Assembly: GCA_964436125.1 (NCBI GenBank)
Contig: CAYTBT010000003.1
Span: 80,034-144,033 of the forward strand
DNA from: CAYRFF01 sp964436125
Lineage (GTDB): Bacteria > Bacteroidota > Bacteroidia > Chitinophagales > Saprospiraceae
DNA: 64,000 bases
Direction of reading: 5' to 3'
Numbering within the stretch: the first letter of the stretch is position 1; each line of letters begins with the position of its first letter. Under the pieces are notes generated by a model. It had not been told where the DNA came from. It worked only from the letters and a program-made list of their open reading frames with translations, and did no database searches. A program made the position numbers and the translations under genes. This document shows, piece after piece, positions 18,833 through 28,900 of this stretch.

Positions 18833-19537
18833 TTATAGCTCGTAATTGGGCTTCAAAGTATTCTGAGCATCTTCGCCATAATAATCACTGATACAACTCA
18901 CGGCTTCCTCAATATCATCGGTAAGCGTAAATAGATTCAAATCTTCTGCAGAGATATTCTGGAACTTTCCTAGCATAGTCCCCTTGATCCAGTCAATAAG
19001 ACCACCCCAGAAATCCGTTCCAAATAAAACTACCGGCACTTTGGTTATGCTCTTGGTCTGTATTAAGGTAAGCACCTCAAATACTTCATCCATAGTGCCA
19101 AATCCTCCAGGCATTACCACAAATCCCTGCGCATACTTGACAAACATCACCTTGCGAACAAAGAAATAGCGGTGGTACAAGATTTTATCAATATCAACCC
19201 ACTGGTTGTTAAATTGCTCAAATGGCAAGGCTATATTAAGTCCCACAGATACGCCATCATTTTCATAGGCGCCGCGATTGCCCGCTTCCATAATTCCCGG
19301 TCCACCACCTGTTATCACTCCGAATCCTTCATCGGTTAATCTAGCTGCAATTTCTACTGCTTTTTCATAGTAATAACTGCCTTCTTGTGTCCTGGCTGAA
19401 CCGAATATCGATATGCATGGTCCTATTTTATTTAAGGTTTCAAAACCTTCCACAAATTCCGACAACACCTTAAACAATGTCCATGAATTCTCTCCCTTCA
19501 ACTGTGCCCAGCTCCTTGATTTGATTTTCTCTGCCAT
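18833..19537 (-). CDS. LOG-family (TIGR00730) nucleotide phosphoribohydrolase-like protein
   Basis: 234 residues with the Rossmann-fold signature pair of the LOG/lysine-decarboxylase-like family: GGGPGIMEAGNRGA (77-90) and PGGFGTMDE (143-151). Characterised members cleave N6-modified AMP to a free base (cytokinin activation) or hydrolyse AMP/GMP. The older label lysine decarboxylase is not supported. The gene follows the sigma-54-type regulator on the same strand but is separated from it by a terminator. Confidence 0.9.
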   Translation of the reverse strand: MAEKIKSRSWAQLKGENSWTLFKVLSEFVEGFETLNKIGPCISIFGSARTQEGSYYYEKAVEIAARLTDEGFGVITGGGPGIMEAGNRGAYENDGVSVGLNIALPFEQFNNQWVDIDKILYHRYFFVRKVMFVKYAQGFVVMPGGFGTMDEVFEVLTLIQTKSITKVPVVLFGTDFWGGLIDWIKGTMLGKFQNISAEDLNLFTLTDDIEEAVSCISDYYGEDAQNTLKPNYEL

Positions 19538-19565
19538 ATTAAATTCTTTCTTTATTCTCCTACAA

Positions 19566-19595
19566 TAAAAAGCCCGTTCAAGTAGAACAGGCTTC
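19566..19595 (-). terminator. Rho-independent terminator after response-regulator gene
   Basis: On the minus strand a stem AGCCTGTTC / GAACGGGCT (9 bp with one G-T pair, 5-nt loop) is followed by TTTTTATT. It lies about 50-75 bp beyond the stop at 19644 and isolates that gene from the LOG gene. Confidence 0.8.
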
Positions 19596-19643
19596 TTCCT
19601 TTATTGCTTTTCTACAATAAATATACAGTATTCTTTTCAATTC

Positions 19644-20921
19644 TTATGCATCAGAGCTTTCTTTATACTCTGAATATTCCTTTTCGATATATCGGTGTAC
19701 AGCCTTAATATCATCAAATTCATGAAAAAGATCTGCAAATCTACTCTTGCTCATAAGCTTGGGGGACACATAATCATTCACATTACTTGCAGTCACTTTC
19801 TTATCACTTAAAATGATTAATCGCTCCACGACATTACGCAATTCACGTACATTCCCCGACCATGGCATTTCTTGCAGAATCTTCACAGCCTTCTTCTCAA
19901 ACCTTTTCACCGAAACACCTTGTTCTTTACATATTTTTTTACTGAAATGTTCAATCAACAAGGGAATATCCTCTTTACGCTCCTCCAGCCTCGGAACATT
20001 TAAAAGAATTACTGCCAAGCGAAAATACAAGTCTTCCCTGAAATTCCCCTTCTTAATTTCTTGCTCAAGATTTTTATTTGTAGCAGCTATGACACGGACA
20101 TCCACCTTGATGTCTTTATCTCCACCGACGCGTGAAATCCTATTTTCTTGTAGTGCACGGAGCACCTTCGCTTGTGCCGATAAGCTCATATCCCCTATTT
20201 CATCGAGAAATATCGTTCCTTCATTGGCTAGCTCAAATTTTCCTATGCGTTGTTTCACCGCGCTGGTGAAAGAACCTTTCTCATGCCCAAACAATTCGCT
20301 CTCTATAAGTTCAGATGGTATCGCTGCACAATTCACCTCAACCCATGGCTTGTCTGACCTCGATGAATAGGCGTGAATCCACTTAGCAACAACTTCTTTA
20401 CCTGTACCATTCTCCCCTGTGATTAAAACACGGGCATCTGTCGGCGCAATCCGTTGGATTGTTTCTTTAATCTCTTCAATCTCCGCCGATTCCCCGATTA
20501 AATCATCAACCTTGGTATTCTTACTCTTCTTCTTTAATGTCTTCGTCTCAGTAATAAGACTTGACTTGTCTAGGGCATTTTTAATGGTAATTAATATCCG
20601 ATTAAGATCAGGTGGCTTACTGACAAAGTCAAAGGCTCCCTTCTTCACCGCTTCTACCGCCGTATCAATATTCCCGTGCCCGCTTATCATAATTACCGGA
20701 ATGTCCGGATTAATATCTTGTATGCGTTCCAGTGTCTCTATGCCATTCATCTTCGGCATTTTTATGTCGAGAATCACAACATCATATTTATTCTTCTTTA
20801 TCTTGGCAAGCGCTTCTAGACCATCCGACGCACTCTCGACCTCATATTTCTGAAACTCGAGGATTTCTGTCAATGTCTTTCTTATGCTAGCCTCATCATC
20901 AACTATTAAAACCTTAGTCAT
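19644..20921 (-). CDS. NtrC-type response regulator without a DNA-binding domain
   Basis: 425 residues. The receiver domain (1-120) has acidic D8/D9 and phospho-acceptor D52 (ILDIKMPKMNG). The AAA+ sigma-54 interaction domain (about 140-370) has Walker A GENGTGKE (169-176), Walker B GTIFLDEIGDM and the arginine-finger region. The sigma-54 contact loop is GSFTSA (216-221) where GAFTGA is usual. The protein ends about 60 residues after NVRELRNVVERL in YSEYKESSDA, with no Fis-type helix-turn-helix, and a terminator follows immediately, so this end is natural and not a frameshift. It may act by phosphorylation and protein contact alone. No cognate kinase is adjacent. Confidence 0.88.
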   Translation of the reverse strand: MTKVLIVDDEASIRKTLTEILEFQKYEVESASDGLEALAKIKKNKYDVVILDIKMPKMNGIETLERIQDINPDIPVIMISGHGNIDTAVEAVKKGAFDFVSKPPDLNRILITIKNALDKSSLITETKTLKKKSKNTKVDDLIGESAEIEEIKETIQRIAPTDARVLITGENGTGKEVVAKWIHAYSSRSDKPWVEVNCAAIPSELIESELFGHEKGSFTSAVKQRIGKFELANEGTIFLDEIGDMSLSAQAKVLRALQENRISRVGGDKDIKVDVRVIAATNKNLEQEIKKGNFREDLYFRLAVILLNVPRLEERKEDIPLLIEHFSKKICKEQGVSVKRFEKKAVKILQEMPWSGNVRELRNVVERLIILSDKKVTASNVNDYVSPKLMSKSRFADLFHEFDDIKAVHRYIEKEYSEYKESSDA

Positions 20922-21453
20922 ACTTAATTCTTCTTATTTCTATGTAAACGTCTGCTTTTCTTCTACAATTATATAACATATTTTTGTAATATGAAACTTT
21001 TTAGAAAAATATTTATGCTTTTTGATGTGTTTTTCATGCTTTCGCAAAAATCTCTACTCTGCTTTTCTACAATGATAGCACAAGAGATACTCCCGGGAAT
21101 CGACCGGATTTACAATTAATTCACCTTATTTCTGGATATAACACTCTAGAGAAGATATAAAACCTGCGTGAATCCTCATGAATCTAGCACAGTGCGATAT
21201 AAACTTGCACAGCCAAAATATGACAGAGAGAAAATCTATTAAATAGCTCTGCTATCTGGGTTATGTATAAATAGGAAAGGCATAAGGATTATTTGATTGA
21301 AAGAACATGTAACTGAAAACCCATAAAAAGATTATAAACAATCTGCACAAATATTCACTTCAGAAACAACATTGTTCATATCACCAATAAACGATGCAAC
21401 CTCTCTTCCTAAGAGGAGCTTTCCATAACATAAAGACCACACCGATGAGAGTG
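20922..21453. other. Intergenic region, no feature recognised
   Basis: AT-rich spacer between two minus-strand genes. It must hold the promoter of the response-regulator gene, but no TAnnTTTG element at useful distance was found. A small hairpin near CTCTTCCTAAGAG (about 21402-21414) has no T-run on either side. Confidence 0.4.
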
Positions 21454-22161
21454 CTACAGTTGTTGATTTATAAGATCTTTGAACCTATCCCATGGCGAAA
21501 CATTATACGGCTCGCTGTGTAAGCGTAAGGGTTCATCTGTCGTAGGATGTTTCACAACAAGGGAATAACAATGTAGCGCTATACTTGCATTGGGAAGATT
21601 TTCCTTTGATTTATATTTTCTATCGCCGACGATGGGAAAACCTGCCTTGGCGAGTTGAGCTCTTATCTGATGTGGCCGTCCGGTCTCTAGTGTAATATCG
21701 AGCAAGAACATATCGCCCAGTTGACCTATCATCGTATAATCCAGAACAGCTTTTTTGCTACCGGAATATTGCTGTGTCGATGCCTTTACAATATTCTTTT
21801 TTCTATTCTTCTTCAGATAATGCACAAGTTTATCATTAAATCGCGGCACAGCACCTTGCACGAGAGCGATATATTTCTTTTCCGTTCGCCTTTCGGCAAA
21901 TTCTCGATTGAGTCTCTTCAATGCTTTGGAAGTTCTAGCGTAAACCATTACTCCGGAAGTCGGTCTATCCAGTCGATGCACACAGCCCATAAATACCTTT
22001 CCCGGTTTATTATATTTCTCCTTTATATAAGCCTTGGTCCAGTCTATAACGCTATCATCTCCTGTTCTATCTCTTTGGGATAACCAGCCGGATGGTTTTA
22101 CAATTCCGAGGACGTGATTATCTTCATAAATCACCTTTATCTGCTGTCTTGAGTTCTTCAT
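21454..22161 (-). CDS. RluA-family 23S rRNA/tRNA pseudouridine synthase
   Basis: 235 residues with the RluA-family active site HRLDRPTSGVMVYARTS (catalytic Asp65) and the downstream motif LETGRPHQIRAQLAKAGFPIVGD. No N-terminal S4 domain is present, so it resembles the short RluA/RluC-like group of Bacteroidota. The RNA target cannot be assigned. It starts 8 bp after the ABC-F stop on the same strand, so the two are likely co-transcribed, consistent with shared ribosome-related roles. Confidence 0.93.
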   Translation of the reverse strand: MKNSRQQIKVIYEDNHVLGIVKPSGWLSQRDRTGDDSVIDWTKAYIKEKYNKPGKVFMGCVHRLDRPTSGVMVYARTSKALKRLNREFAERRTEKKYIALVQGAVPRFNDKLVHYLKKNRKKNIVKASTQQYSGSKKAVLDYTMIGQLGDMFLLDITLETGRPHQIRAQLAKAGFPIVGDRKYKSKENLPNASIALHCYSLVVKHPTTDEPLRLHSEPYNVSPWDRFKDLINQQL

Positions 22162-22169
22162 AGAGTTAT

Positions 22170-24095
22170 TTAATTTTCAATGTTTTCTAGTTCTTCCACA
22201 TATCTTTCCCATTCCTCAGTTGCTTTGGCAATATCCGCCTTCAATTTACCGTGTTTCTGTGCAAGTTTATCGGCATCATCACGCTTGAAGAAATCAGGAT
22301 CACCCATTTCGATTTCAAGCTGTCCGACTTCCGTTTCATAATTATCGATGCGCTTTTCCACCTTATTGATTTTACGCTGTACATCTTTTCTTTTATGATA
22401 GAGCTCTTTACTGGATAATCTGGGAGATTGAGGTGATTTAACGGCATTTGCGGAAGCTGAAGAAAATTCAATATCCCGCATATTCTCAGTCTTTCTCTTT
22501 TTCATAAAATCACTGAAGCTACCTATATGGTTCAGTAATTTATGATTGCGGAATTCCACGGTTCTATCCACAAGTCCATCAAGGAACTCCCTGTCGTGAG
22601 ACAAGACGAGCAAGGTACCATCGTAGGAATCGAGTGCTTCTTTCAGAATTTCTTTGGATTGGACATCGAGGTGATTGGTCGGCTCATCGAGAAGGAGGAA
22701 ATTATAGGGGAACATAAGTAGTTCAGCAATTGCAAGCCTGGCTTTTTCTCCACCTGAAAGCACAGATACTTTCTTATCGACTTCTTCACCTGAGAATAGA
22801 AGAGTGCCCAGGAGACTACGCAACTTGGGATACCATTCACGAGGTGCGATATTTTCGATGGTTTCCAGGACTGTATGGTCGGGATTGAAATGGGCAGATT
22901 GATCTTGAGCATAATAACCGACAGAGACATTATGGCCGAGCTGGACCGAGCCATTATCTGCTTGCAATTGACCGAGAATAAGCTTGGCTAGCGTTGTTTT
23001 CCCTTGACCGTTCTGCCCTACAAATGCAATTTTCTCGCCTCTTTCAATACGTAAATCGACATTCTGTAACACGTGATTATCACCATAACTCTTGGAGAGT
23101 GCTTTCACTTCCGCTACGATTCTTCCGGTCCGCGGAGCATCCTGAAAGCGGAGTTTCATAGATGAAGAATCCTCCTCATCCAGCTCAATCCGATCTATTT
23201 TGTCAAGTTGTTTAATCAGGGATTGCGCCATGCTTGCTTTAGTGGCCTTGGCACGGAATCTATCGATTAGCTTTTCCTTGTGCTCAATCTTTTTCTGCTG
23301 ATTCTTATAAGCAGCGAGGAGCTGTGCCCTTCGTTCTGCACGTTGTATCTTATACTGCGTATAAGATACCGGATAATCATATAATTTTCCGTTTTCAACC
23401 TCCAGGGTGCGTGAAGTAACATTATCGAGAAACTGCACATCGTGTGAAATAAGGATAAGCATAGCCGAAGATTGTTTTAACCAGTCTTCCAGCCAAAGGA
23501 TTGAGTTTAAGTCGAGATGATTGGTCGGCTCATCAAGCAAGAGCAAGTCGGGCTCGCGGAGAAGAATCTTGGCAAGGAGAATACGCATCTTCCAGCCACC
23601 GGAAAACGTCGATACCTTATGTTCCATTGTTTCATCGGTAAACCCGAGCCCTTTGAGAATCTTCTCTATATTACTCTCTGCCTTGTGTCCACCTCGCATG
23701 GCGTATTGATTACTCAATTCATCTAGTTTATGCACAATTTCCATATATGCTGCGGAGGTATAATCGGTCCGCTCTGCAAGCTGGGTCTGCAATTTGTTGA
23801 GCTGTTCTTCAATAGCATGGAGGGAAGAAAGCGCCTTCCCTGCTTCTTGTTTCACCGGAATGTCTTCCATTTCTTCAAGATGCTGGCTGAGGAAACCTAT
23901 TTCATAGCCTTTGGGGAGTATGACATCTCCACCATCCGGTAAGATGTCCCCATTTATCACCTTAAATAGACTCGTTTTTCCGGCTCCATTTTTTCCGGTT
24001 AATCCCACTTTCTCCCCTTTCCCGAGGCTGAAGTTTATCCCGTCAAGGATTGTCCGGTCCCCAAAATGTAACTCAATATCCTGCACTTGAATCAT
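22170..24095 (-). CDS. ABC-F family ribosome-associated ATPase
   Basis: 641 residues with two ABC cassettes in one soluble chain and no membrane segments. Cassette 1 has Walker A GKNGAGKTS, signature FSGGWKMR and LLLLDEPTNHLD. Cassette 2 has GQNGQGKTT, signature LSGGEKAR and LLLDEPTNHLD. A charged inter-domain linker (ERRAQLLAAYKNQQKKIEHK) and a coiled-coil C-terminus (LYHKRKDVQRKINKVEKRID) fit the Uup/EttA-type ABC-F group. These bind the ribosomal E site and modulate translation. A drug-resistance role is not indicated. A possible -7 element (TATCTTTG) lies at 24146-24153. Confidence 0.94.
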   Translation of the reverse strand: MIQVQDIELHFGDRTILDGINFSLGKGEKVGLTGKNGAGKTSLFKVINGDILPDGGDVILPKGYEIGFLSQHLEEMEDIPVKQEAGKALSSLHAIEEQLNKLQTQLAERTDYTSAAYMEIVHKLDELSNQYAMRGGHKAESNIEKILKGLGFTDETMEHKVSTFSGGWKMRILLAKILLREPDLLLLDEPTNHLDLNSILWLEDWLKQSSAMLILISHDVQFLDNVTSRTLEVENGKLYDYPVSYTQYKIQRAERRAQLLAAYKNQQKKIEHKEKLIDRFRAKATKASMAQSLIKQLDKIDRIELDEEDSSSMKLRFQDAPRTGRIVAEVKALSKSYGDNHVLQNVDLRIERGEKIAFVGQNGQGKTTLAKLILGQLQADNGSVQLGHNVSVGYYAQDQSAHFNPDHTVLETIENIAPREWYPKLRSLLGTLLFSGEEVDKKVSVLSGGEKARLAIAELLMFPYNFLLLDEPTNHLDVQSKEILKEALDSYDGTLLVLSHDREFLDGLVDRTVEFRNHKLLNHIGSFSDFMKKRKTENMRDIEFSSASANAVKSPQSPRLSSKELYHKRKDVQRKINKVEKRIDNYETEVGQLEIEMGDPDFFKRDDADKLAQKHGKLKADIAKATEEWERYVEELENIEN

Positions 24096-24145
24096 GTTGC
24101 TTTCTTTACGCTACTGTTCTGCAAGTAATTTACCCAATAATCGCG

Positions 24146-24153
24146 CAAAGATA
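24146..24153 (-). promoter_or_regulatory. Candidate -7 element for the ABC-F/RluA operon
   Basis: TATCTTTG on the minus strand, about 50 bp upstream of the ABC-F ATG. The nearest TTG (24179-24181) is about 25 bp away, slightly long for the consensus. Confidence 0.45.
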
Positions 24154-24535
24154 AGGAATGCTTTATGAAATATAAATTCAACCCCGGCTCTGACTTTAAG
24201 CTCCACCAGAAATGGAACAAGTAAAATTTCTGCATAATCTGCTCTTCCTTATCTGTAATTGCCCCTTCCCAGTGTATAATAAACATCTGATGATCCTCGA
24301 ATTTCATTAAATAATACAAAAATTCAAGCTTTAAATATATCCAAAACCAAAGCGACATACACCTCGCAATTTTATGCATCGTCTCTTTCGATTAAGACAA
24401 GCACAATACAAGACAATTTAGTCCTATTATTTTTGTAATCAGAAGCTCATATTCCTACTATAGCGCGAGTCTCAGGCTTTAATAAGTCATTAACAAAAAG
24501 CTCATAATACGGGTATGTATTCAAGCATGCTTCCT

Positions 24536-24543
24536 TACCTTTG
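24536..24543 (+). promoter_or_regulatory. Candidate -7 element for RND efflux operon
   Basis: TACCTTTG matches TAnnTTTG exactly. A clear TTG at -33 is absent (TATG near 24514). The predicted leader to the ATG at 24763 is unusually long, about 210 nt, and contains the inverted repeat at 24671-24691. Confidence 0.5.
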
Positions 24544-24670
24544 CACATAATTTTAATATCGGGAGATATATTGAATGGGGAATAAAACATCTCGGTCCAA
24601 AATATGTTATGAATTGAGTCCTTTAAAAGGTTGATATCAGGGCTTTAAAAGTACCGAGCAATAATCACCC

Positions 24671-24691
24671 GATTTTAAAGAAGTTAAAATC
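24671..24691. promoter_or_regulatory. Perfect 8-bp inverted repeat, possible operator in RND leader
   Basis: GATTTTAA, 5 bp, TTAAAATC. Dyad symmetry of this size is typical of dimeric repressor sites, but it lies downstream of the predicted start and could also form an RNA hairpin. No regulator gene is adjacent. Confidence 0.4.
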
Positions 24692-24762
24692 AGTCAATAA
24701 TCGTGGCATACATGGACAAGAATGTGTGCAAGAACTCATTGAAAACAAGATTAAATAGTCAC

Positions 24763-25914
24763 ATGAAAAGATATATTTACACGGCGGTAGTATTTTTAAC
24801 TCTAGGGATACTTGCCGCATGCTCGAGTAAAAGTGACCAAAGCGCAAAGGCACAGGCAGGAAGCACGACAACACCAGAAGTCAAACAAGTGTTGTCGATT
24901 GAAGTACCAAGGCGCGACGTAACCACATTCAAGACATACCCTACGGACATTCAAGGAATCATAAATAGCCAAGCGAGGCCAAAGATTGCCGGTTACATCA
25001 CCGATGTACTCGTGGACGAAGGACAACGCGTAAGAAAAGGTCAAGTATTGTTCAGGCTAGAAACCTCAGCATTAACACAACAAGCTCAAGCAGCAAAGGC
25101 GAGTATCAATGTTGCTCAGGTTAAAGTCGATCAACTTAAACCTCTCGTAGCCCAAGGTATTGTCAGCGAAAATCAGCTTGCTACTGCCAAGGCCAATCTT
25201 CAACAGGCAAAGAGTAATTACCACAGTATTCAAGCAAATATTGCATACGCAACTGTGCGTAGCCCTGTAAATGGTTATGTGGGTAAAATCAGAAAAAGAA
25301 AAGGTAATCTTGTGAGTCCCAATGATCCGCAGCCACTGACCACTGTAACCGATATCAGTGAAGTTTATGCCTATTTTTCTATGAATGAGAAAGATTACCT
25401 CAATTTCCTCCTCAATGCCGAAGGTGAAACACGACAGGAAAAGATAAAAAATATGCCTAAAGTTACCTTAATCCTTGCCAATCGACAGGAATACGAGCAT
25501 AAGGGAACAATCCAGACCATAAATTCACAGATTGATCCACAGACAGGAACGATTACTTTCAGGGCAATCTTTGACAATCCGGAACTCCTTCTTACCAATG
25601 GAAGTACCGGACAGATTAAGATTCCGAAGGTGCATAAAGATGTTCTCGTCGTTCCACAGAAATCTACCTATGAATTGCAAGACCATACATTTGTCGTGAA
25701 GGTTGAAAAATCAGATACTGCAACAATTGCCGTAACCAAAACTATTCAAATTCTCGGCGAGAAGGGCAATTTATTTATTGTCGGCGATGGAATAAAGGAA
25801 GGTGATGAAATCGTCGCTGAAGGTGTAGGCACTGTACGTTCAGGCACGCTGATTAAGCCGGTTTTACAACCTTTTGACAGTATTGCCAAGCCACTGCCAC
25901 AAGTATTCAAATAA
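24763..25914 (+). CDS. RND efflux periplasmic adaptor (membrane fusion) lipoprotein
   Basis: I start it at ATG 24763, giving a lipoprotein signal ending LAAC (Cys20). The upstream in-frame codon at 24703 would bury this signal. About 383 residues: beta-barrel and lipoyl halves (ARPKIAGYITDVLVDEGQRVRKGQVLFRLE; TVRSPVNGYVGKIRKRKGNLV), a short alpha-hairpin (AQAAKASINVAQVKVDQLKP) and the membrane-proximal domain. It bridges the RND pump and the outer-membrane factor. First gene of a three-gene operon. The substrate is not predictable. Confidence 0.94.
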   Translation: MKRYIYTAVVFLTLGILAACSSKSDQSAKAQAGSTTTPEVKQVLSIEVPRRDVTTFKTYPTDIQGIINSQARPKIAGYITDVLVDEGQRVRKGQVLFRLETSALTQQAQAAKASINVAQVKVDQLKPLVAQGIVSENQLATAKANLQQAKSNYHSIQANIAYATVRSPVNGYVGKIRKRKGNLVSPNDPQPLTTVTDISEVYAYFSMNEKDYLNFLLNAEGETRQEKIKNMPKVTLILANRQEYEHKGTIQTINSQIDPQTGTITFRAIFDNPELLLTNGSTGQIKIPKVHKDVLVVPQKSTYELQDHTFVVKVEKSDTATIAVTKTIQILGEKGNLFIVGDGIKEGDEIVAEGVGTVRSGTLIKPVLQPFDSIAKPLPQVFK

Positions 25915-25936
25915 TTTATCATCGAAGGAAAAAGAA

Positions 25937-28900
25937 ATGCTTAAAACATTTATAGAAAGGCCGGTATTATCCACCGTTATTTCCATCATCATTGTCATCT
26001 TGGGAATACTAGGCTTACTCAGCTTGCCCGTCTCTCAATATCCCGACATTGCTCCGCCTACAATTCAGGTAAGCACCGTTTATCCGGGGGCCAATGCCGA
26101 AACGGTCATGAAAAGTGTCATTATCCCTATTGAAGAACAGATTAATGGGGTTGAAGGAATGACCTATATGACCTCAACAGCAACCAATAGTGGTCGCGCA
26201 TCAATTTCGGTGTACTTTGAGCAGAGTTATGACCCGGACATGGCAGCGGTCTTTGTCCAGAATCGCGTAGCACTTGCAACTCCGAAGCTTCCACAAGAAG
26301 TAAAACAGATAGGTGTCACGACAAAGAAAAGACAGTCCGGAGCATTAATGTATGTCGATTTCTATAGCACCAATCCCGACTTCGGCGATCAATTTATCGC
26401 CAATTATCTCAACATAAATGTCGTTCCGGAGATGCAGCGTGTCAATGGTGTAGGTGACGTAAGGGTTTTCAGCTCTCGTACATACGCTATGCGGATATGG
26501 CTTAAGCCGGACAAACTCGCTGCATACGGTCTTGTACCGACCGATGTGGCTGCCGCAATTAATGAGCAGAGCCAGGAAGCAGCGGCCGGTACTCTCGGAG
26601 AAAATCACGGCGAAAGCTTTACTTATACCATTATCTATTCGGGACGACTAGAAACAACTGAGCAATACAAGAATATTATTCTTAAAGCTCTCGGGAATGG
26701 AAAATATCTCCGCTTGAAAGATGTAGCTGATATAGAACTCGGAGTACAGAACTACGGAGTCACATCAACCACCAAAGGCCACCCGAGTATATCCATGGCG
26801 GTTTATCAGACCAAGGGATCCAATGCGCGAGAAATTATTAACAATATCAAACTACGTCTGGATGATGTGAAGGAAAATTTACCGGATGGTATAGAAATTT
26901 TCATCCCTTATGACTCCAATAAATTTTTAAATGCATCAATTGACAAGGTGATACGCACACTCATCGAGGCATTTATCCTTGTCTTTATTGTGGTTTTTAT
27001 CTTCTTGCAAGATTTAAGGTCAACTTTAATACCAGCGATTGCAGTGCCGGTTTCTATTATAGGAACGTTCTTCTTCCTCAATGTGCTCGGTTATTCATTA
27101 AACCTCTTAACCCTCTTTGCCCTTCTGCTTGCCATAGGTATTGTTGTCGATGATGCCATAGTGGTTGTCGAAGCCGTGCATGCCAAGCTTGACGAGGGAG
27201 CCAAGCATATCCGACGTGCTACCAATACAGCAATGAACGAGATTGCAACGGCAATTATCTCAATTACACTTGTGATGGCTGCTGTTTTCTTACCGGTAAC
27301 CTTCCTGAGTGGACCTACCGGAGTGTTCTTTGAACAATTTGGGATTACATTGATGATTGCCATCCTTATTTCCGCCTTAAACGCCCTGACTTTAAGTCCA
27401 GCTCTCTGTGCAGTATTCTTAAAACCAAAATCAGAGGAAGAGAAAGAAAAAGGTTTCTTAAAACGGTTTCATGAGGGCTTTAACCGTGGCTTTAAAGCAA
27501 CTGTAAATAAATATGCTGCCGCATTACATTTCCTTTATAAGCACAAGTGGATAACCCCGGTTGTCATTATTCTAGCCGGAATAGGGATTTGGTGGTCGGC
27601 TAGTAATATTTCATCGGGATTCGTCCCCAAGGAAGATCGCGGAATTGTCTTTGTCAACGTTGAATTGCCTGCCGGAGCTTCACTGGATAGAACTTATCAG
27701 GTCAATCAACTCATCAGAGAAAAGGTTACCCCTATTCCGGGCGTACAAGACGTTTCACTTGTTGCCGGCTTCAGTATGCTCAATGGTCAAGGAAGTAATC
27801 ACGGACTAGGATTTGTCATGCTAGAAGACTGGCAATACAGAAAAGATGCATCCAAATCACTTGAAGCGATAACCGGTAGATTATACGGTGCAGTGAGCTC
27901 TATACCCGGAGCAACTATACTCTTTTTTGCGCCTCCTAGCGTTCCCGGTTACGGGGCATCCGGTGGATTCTCTGTAAGTCTATTGGATAAAGCAGGAGGA
28001 ACATTTGATGAATTAAGTGAACAGAGTAAGACCTTTATCCGTAAGCTCACTGAAAGACCGGAAATTCAATATGCTCAGACGGGATTCAACACCGATTATC
28101 CACAATATCAACTCGACATTAATGTTCCACTAGCCAAGGAAGCAGGAGTGAGTATTAATTCTATTTTCAGGGTTTTACAGGGCTACATTGGAGGGATTTA
28201 TACCGGCGATTTTTCACGCTTCGGTAAACAGTATAGAATTTATCTGCAAGCCTTGCCGGAAGATCGCGCTGAAGTATCGGATCTCGACAATATGTATGTC
28301 CGTACCAATACCGGAGAGATGGCTCCTATTACACAATTTGTAACCTTAACACGGACCTATGGACCACAATCCGTAACTAGATTCAACATGTACAACTCTA
28401 CCTCTGTCACCGGAGCTCCGGCTGAAGGTTATACAACGGGGGACGCTATCGCCGCTATTGAAGAAGTAATCGAAGAGATGCCACCAAACTTTGATGTGGG
28501 ATACTCGGGATTGACACGTGAAGAGGTCAAAGCTTCAGGCCAGACTTTCCTCATATTTCTACTTGTAGTTGTCTTTGTTTATTTCTTACTTGCAGCTCAA
28601 TATGAAAGTTATCTACTCCCATTTTCGATATTATTGTCTGTACCATTCGGGATTTTCGGTGCCTATTACATAACAATGCTGAGAGGGCTTGATGCCAATA
28701 TTTACTTTGAGATATCGCTGATAATGTTAATCGGGCTCCTTGCCAAGAATGCGATACTTATTGTAGAATTTGCTATACAACGACGTAGAAATGGCGAAAC
28801 AATATTTCAATCTGCCATTGATGGCGCCAAGGCTAGATTGCGCCCGATTCTCATGACATCATTTGCCTTTATTTTTGGCCTTATGCCTCTTGCTCTTGCA

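Larger units (their letters stand above)
24096..24762. other. Divergent intergenic region between ABC-F and RND operons
   Basis: Holds the ABC-F promoter candidate (24146-24153) and, on the plus strand, the RND promoter candidate (24536-24543) with a leader of about 210 nt. A short reading frame on the minus strand ending at 24092 is probably not a gene (see rejected items). Confidence 0.5.

Noticed and set aside
24092..24379. 95-codon frame on the minus strand ending with an ATGA overlap at the ABC-F start
   Set aside because: Amino-acid composition is unusual (many Trp/Tyr/Phe), no family is recognised, and a promoter-like TATCTTTG for the ABC-F gene lies inside it.
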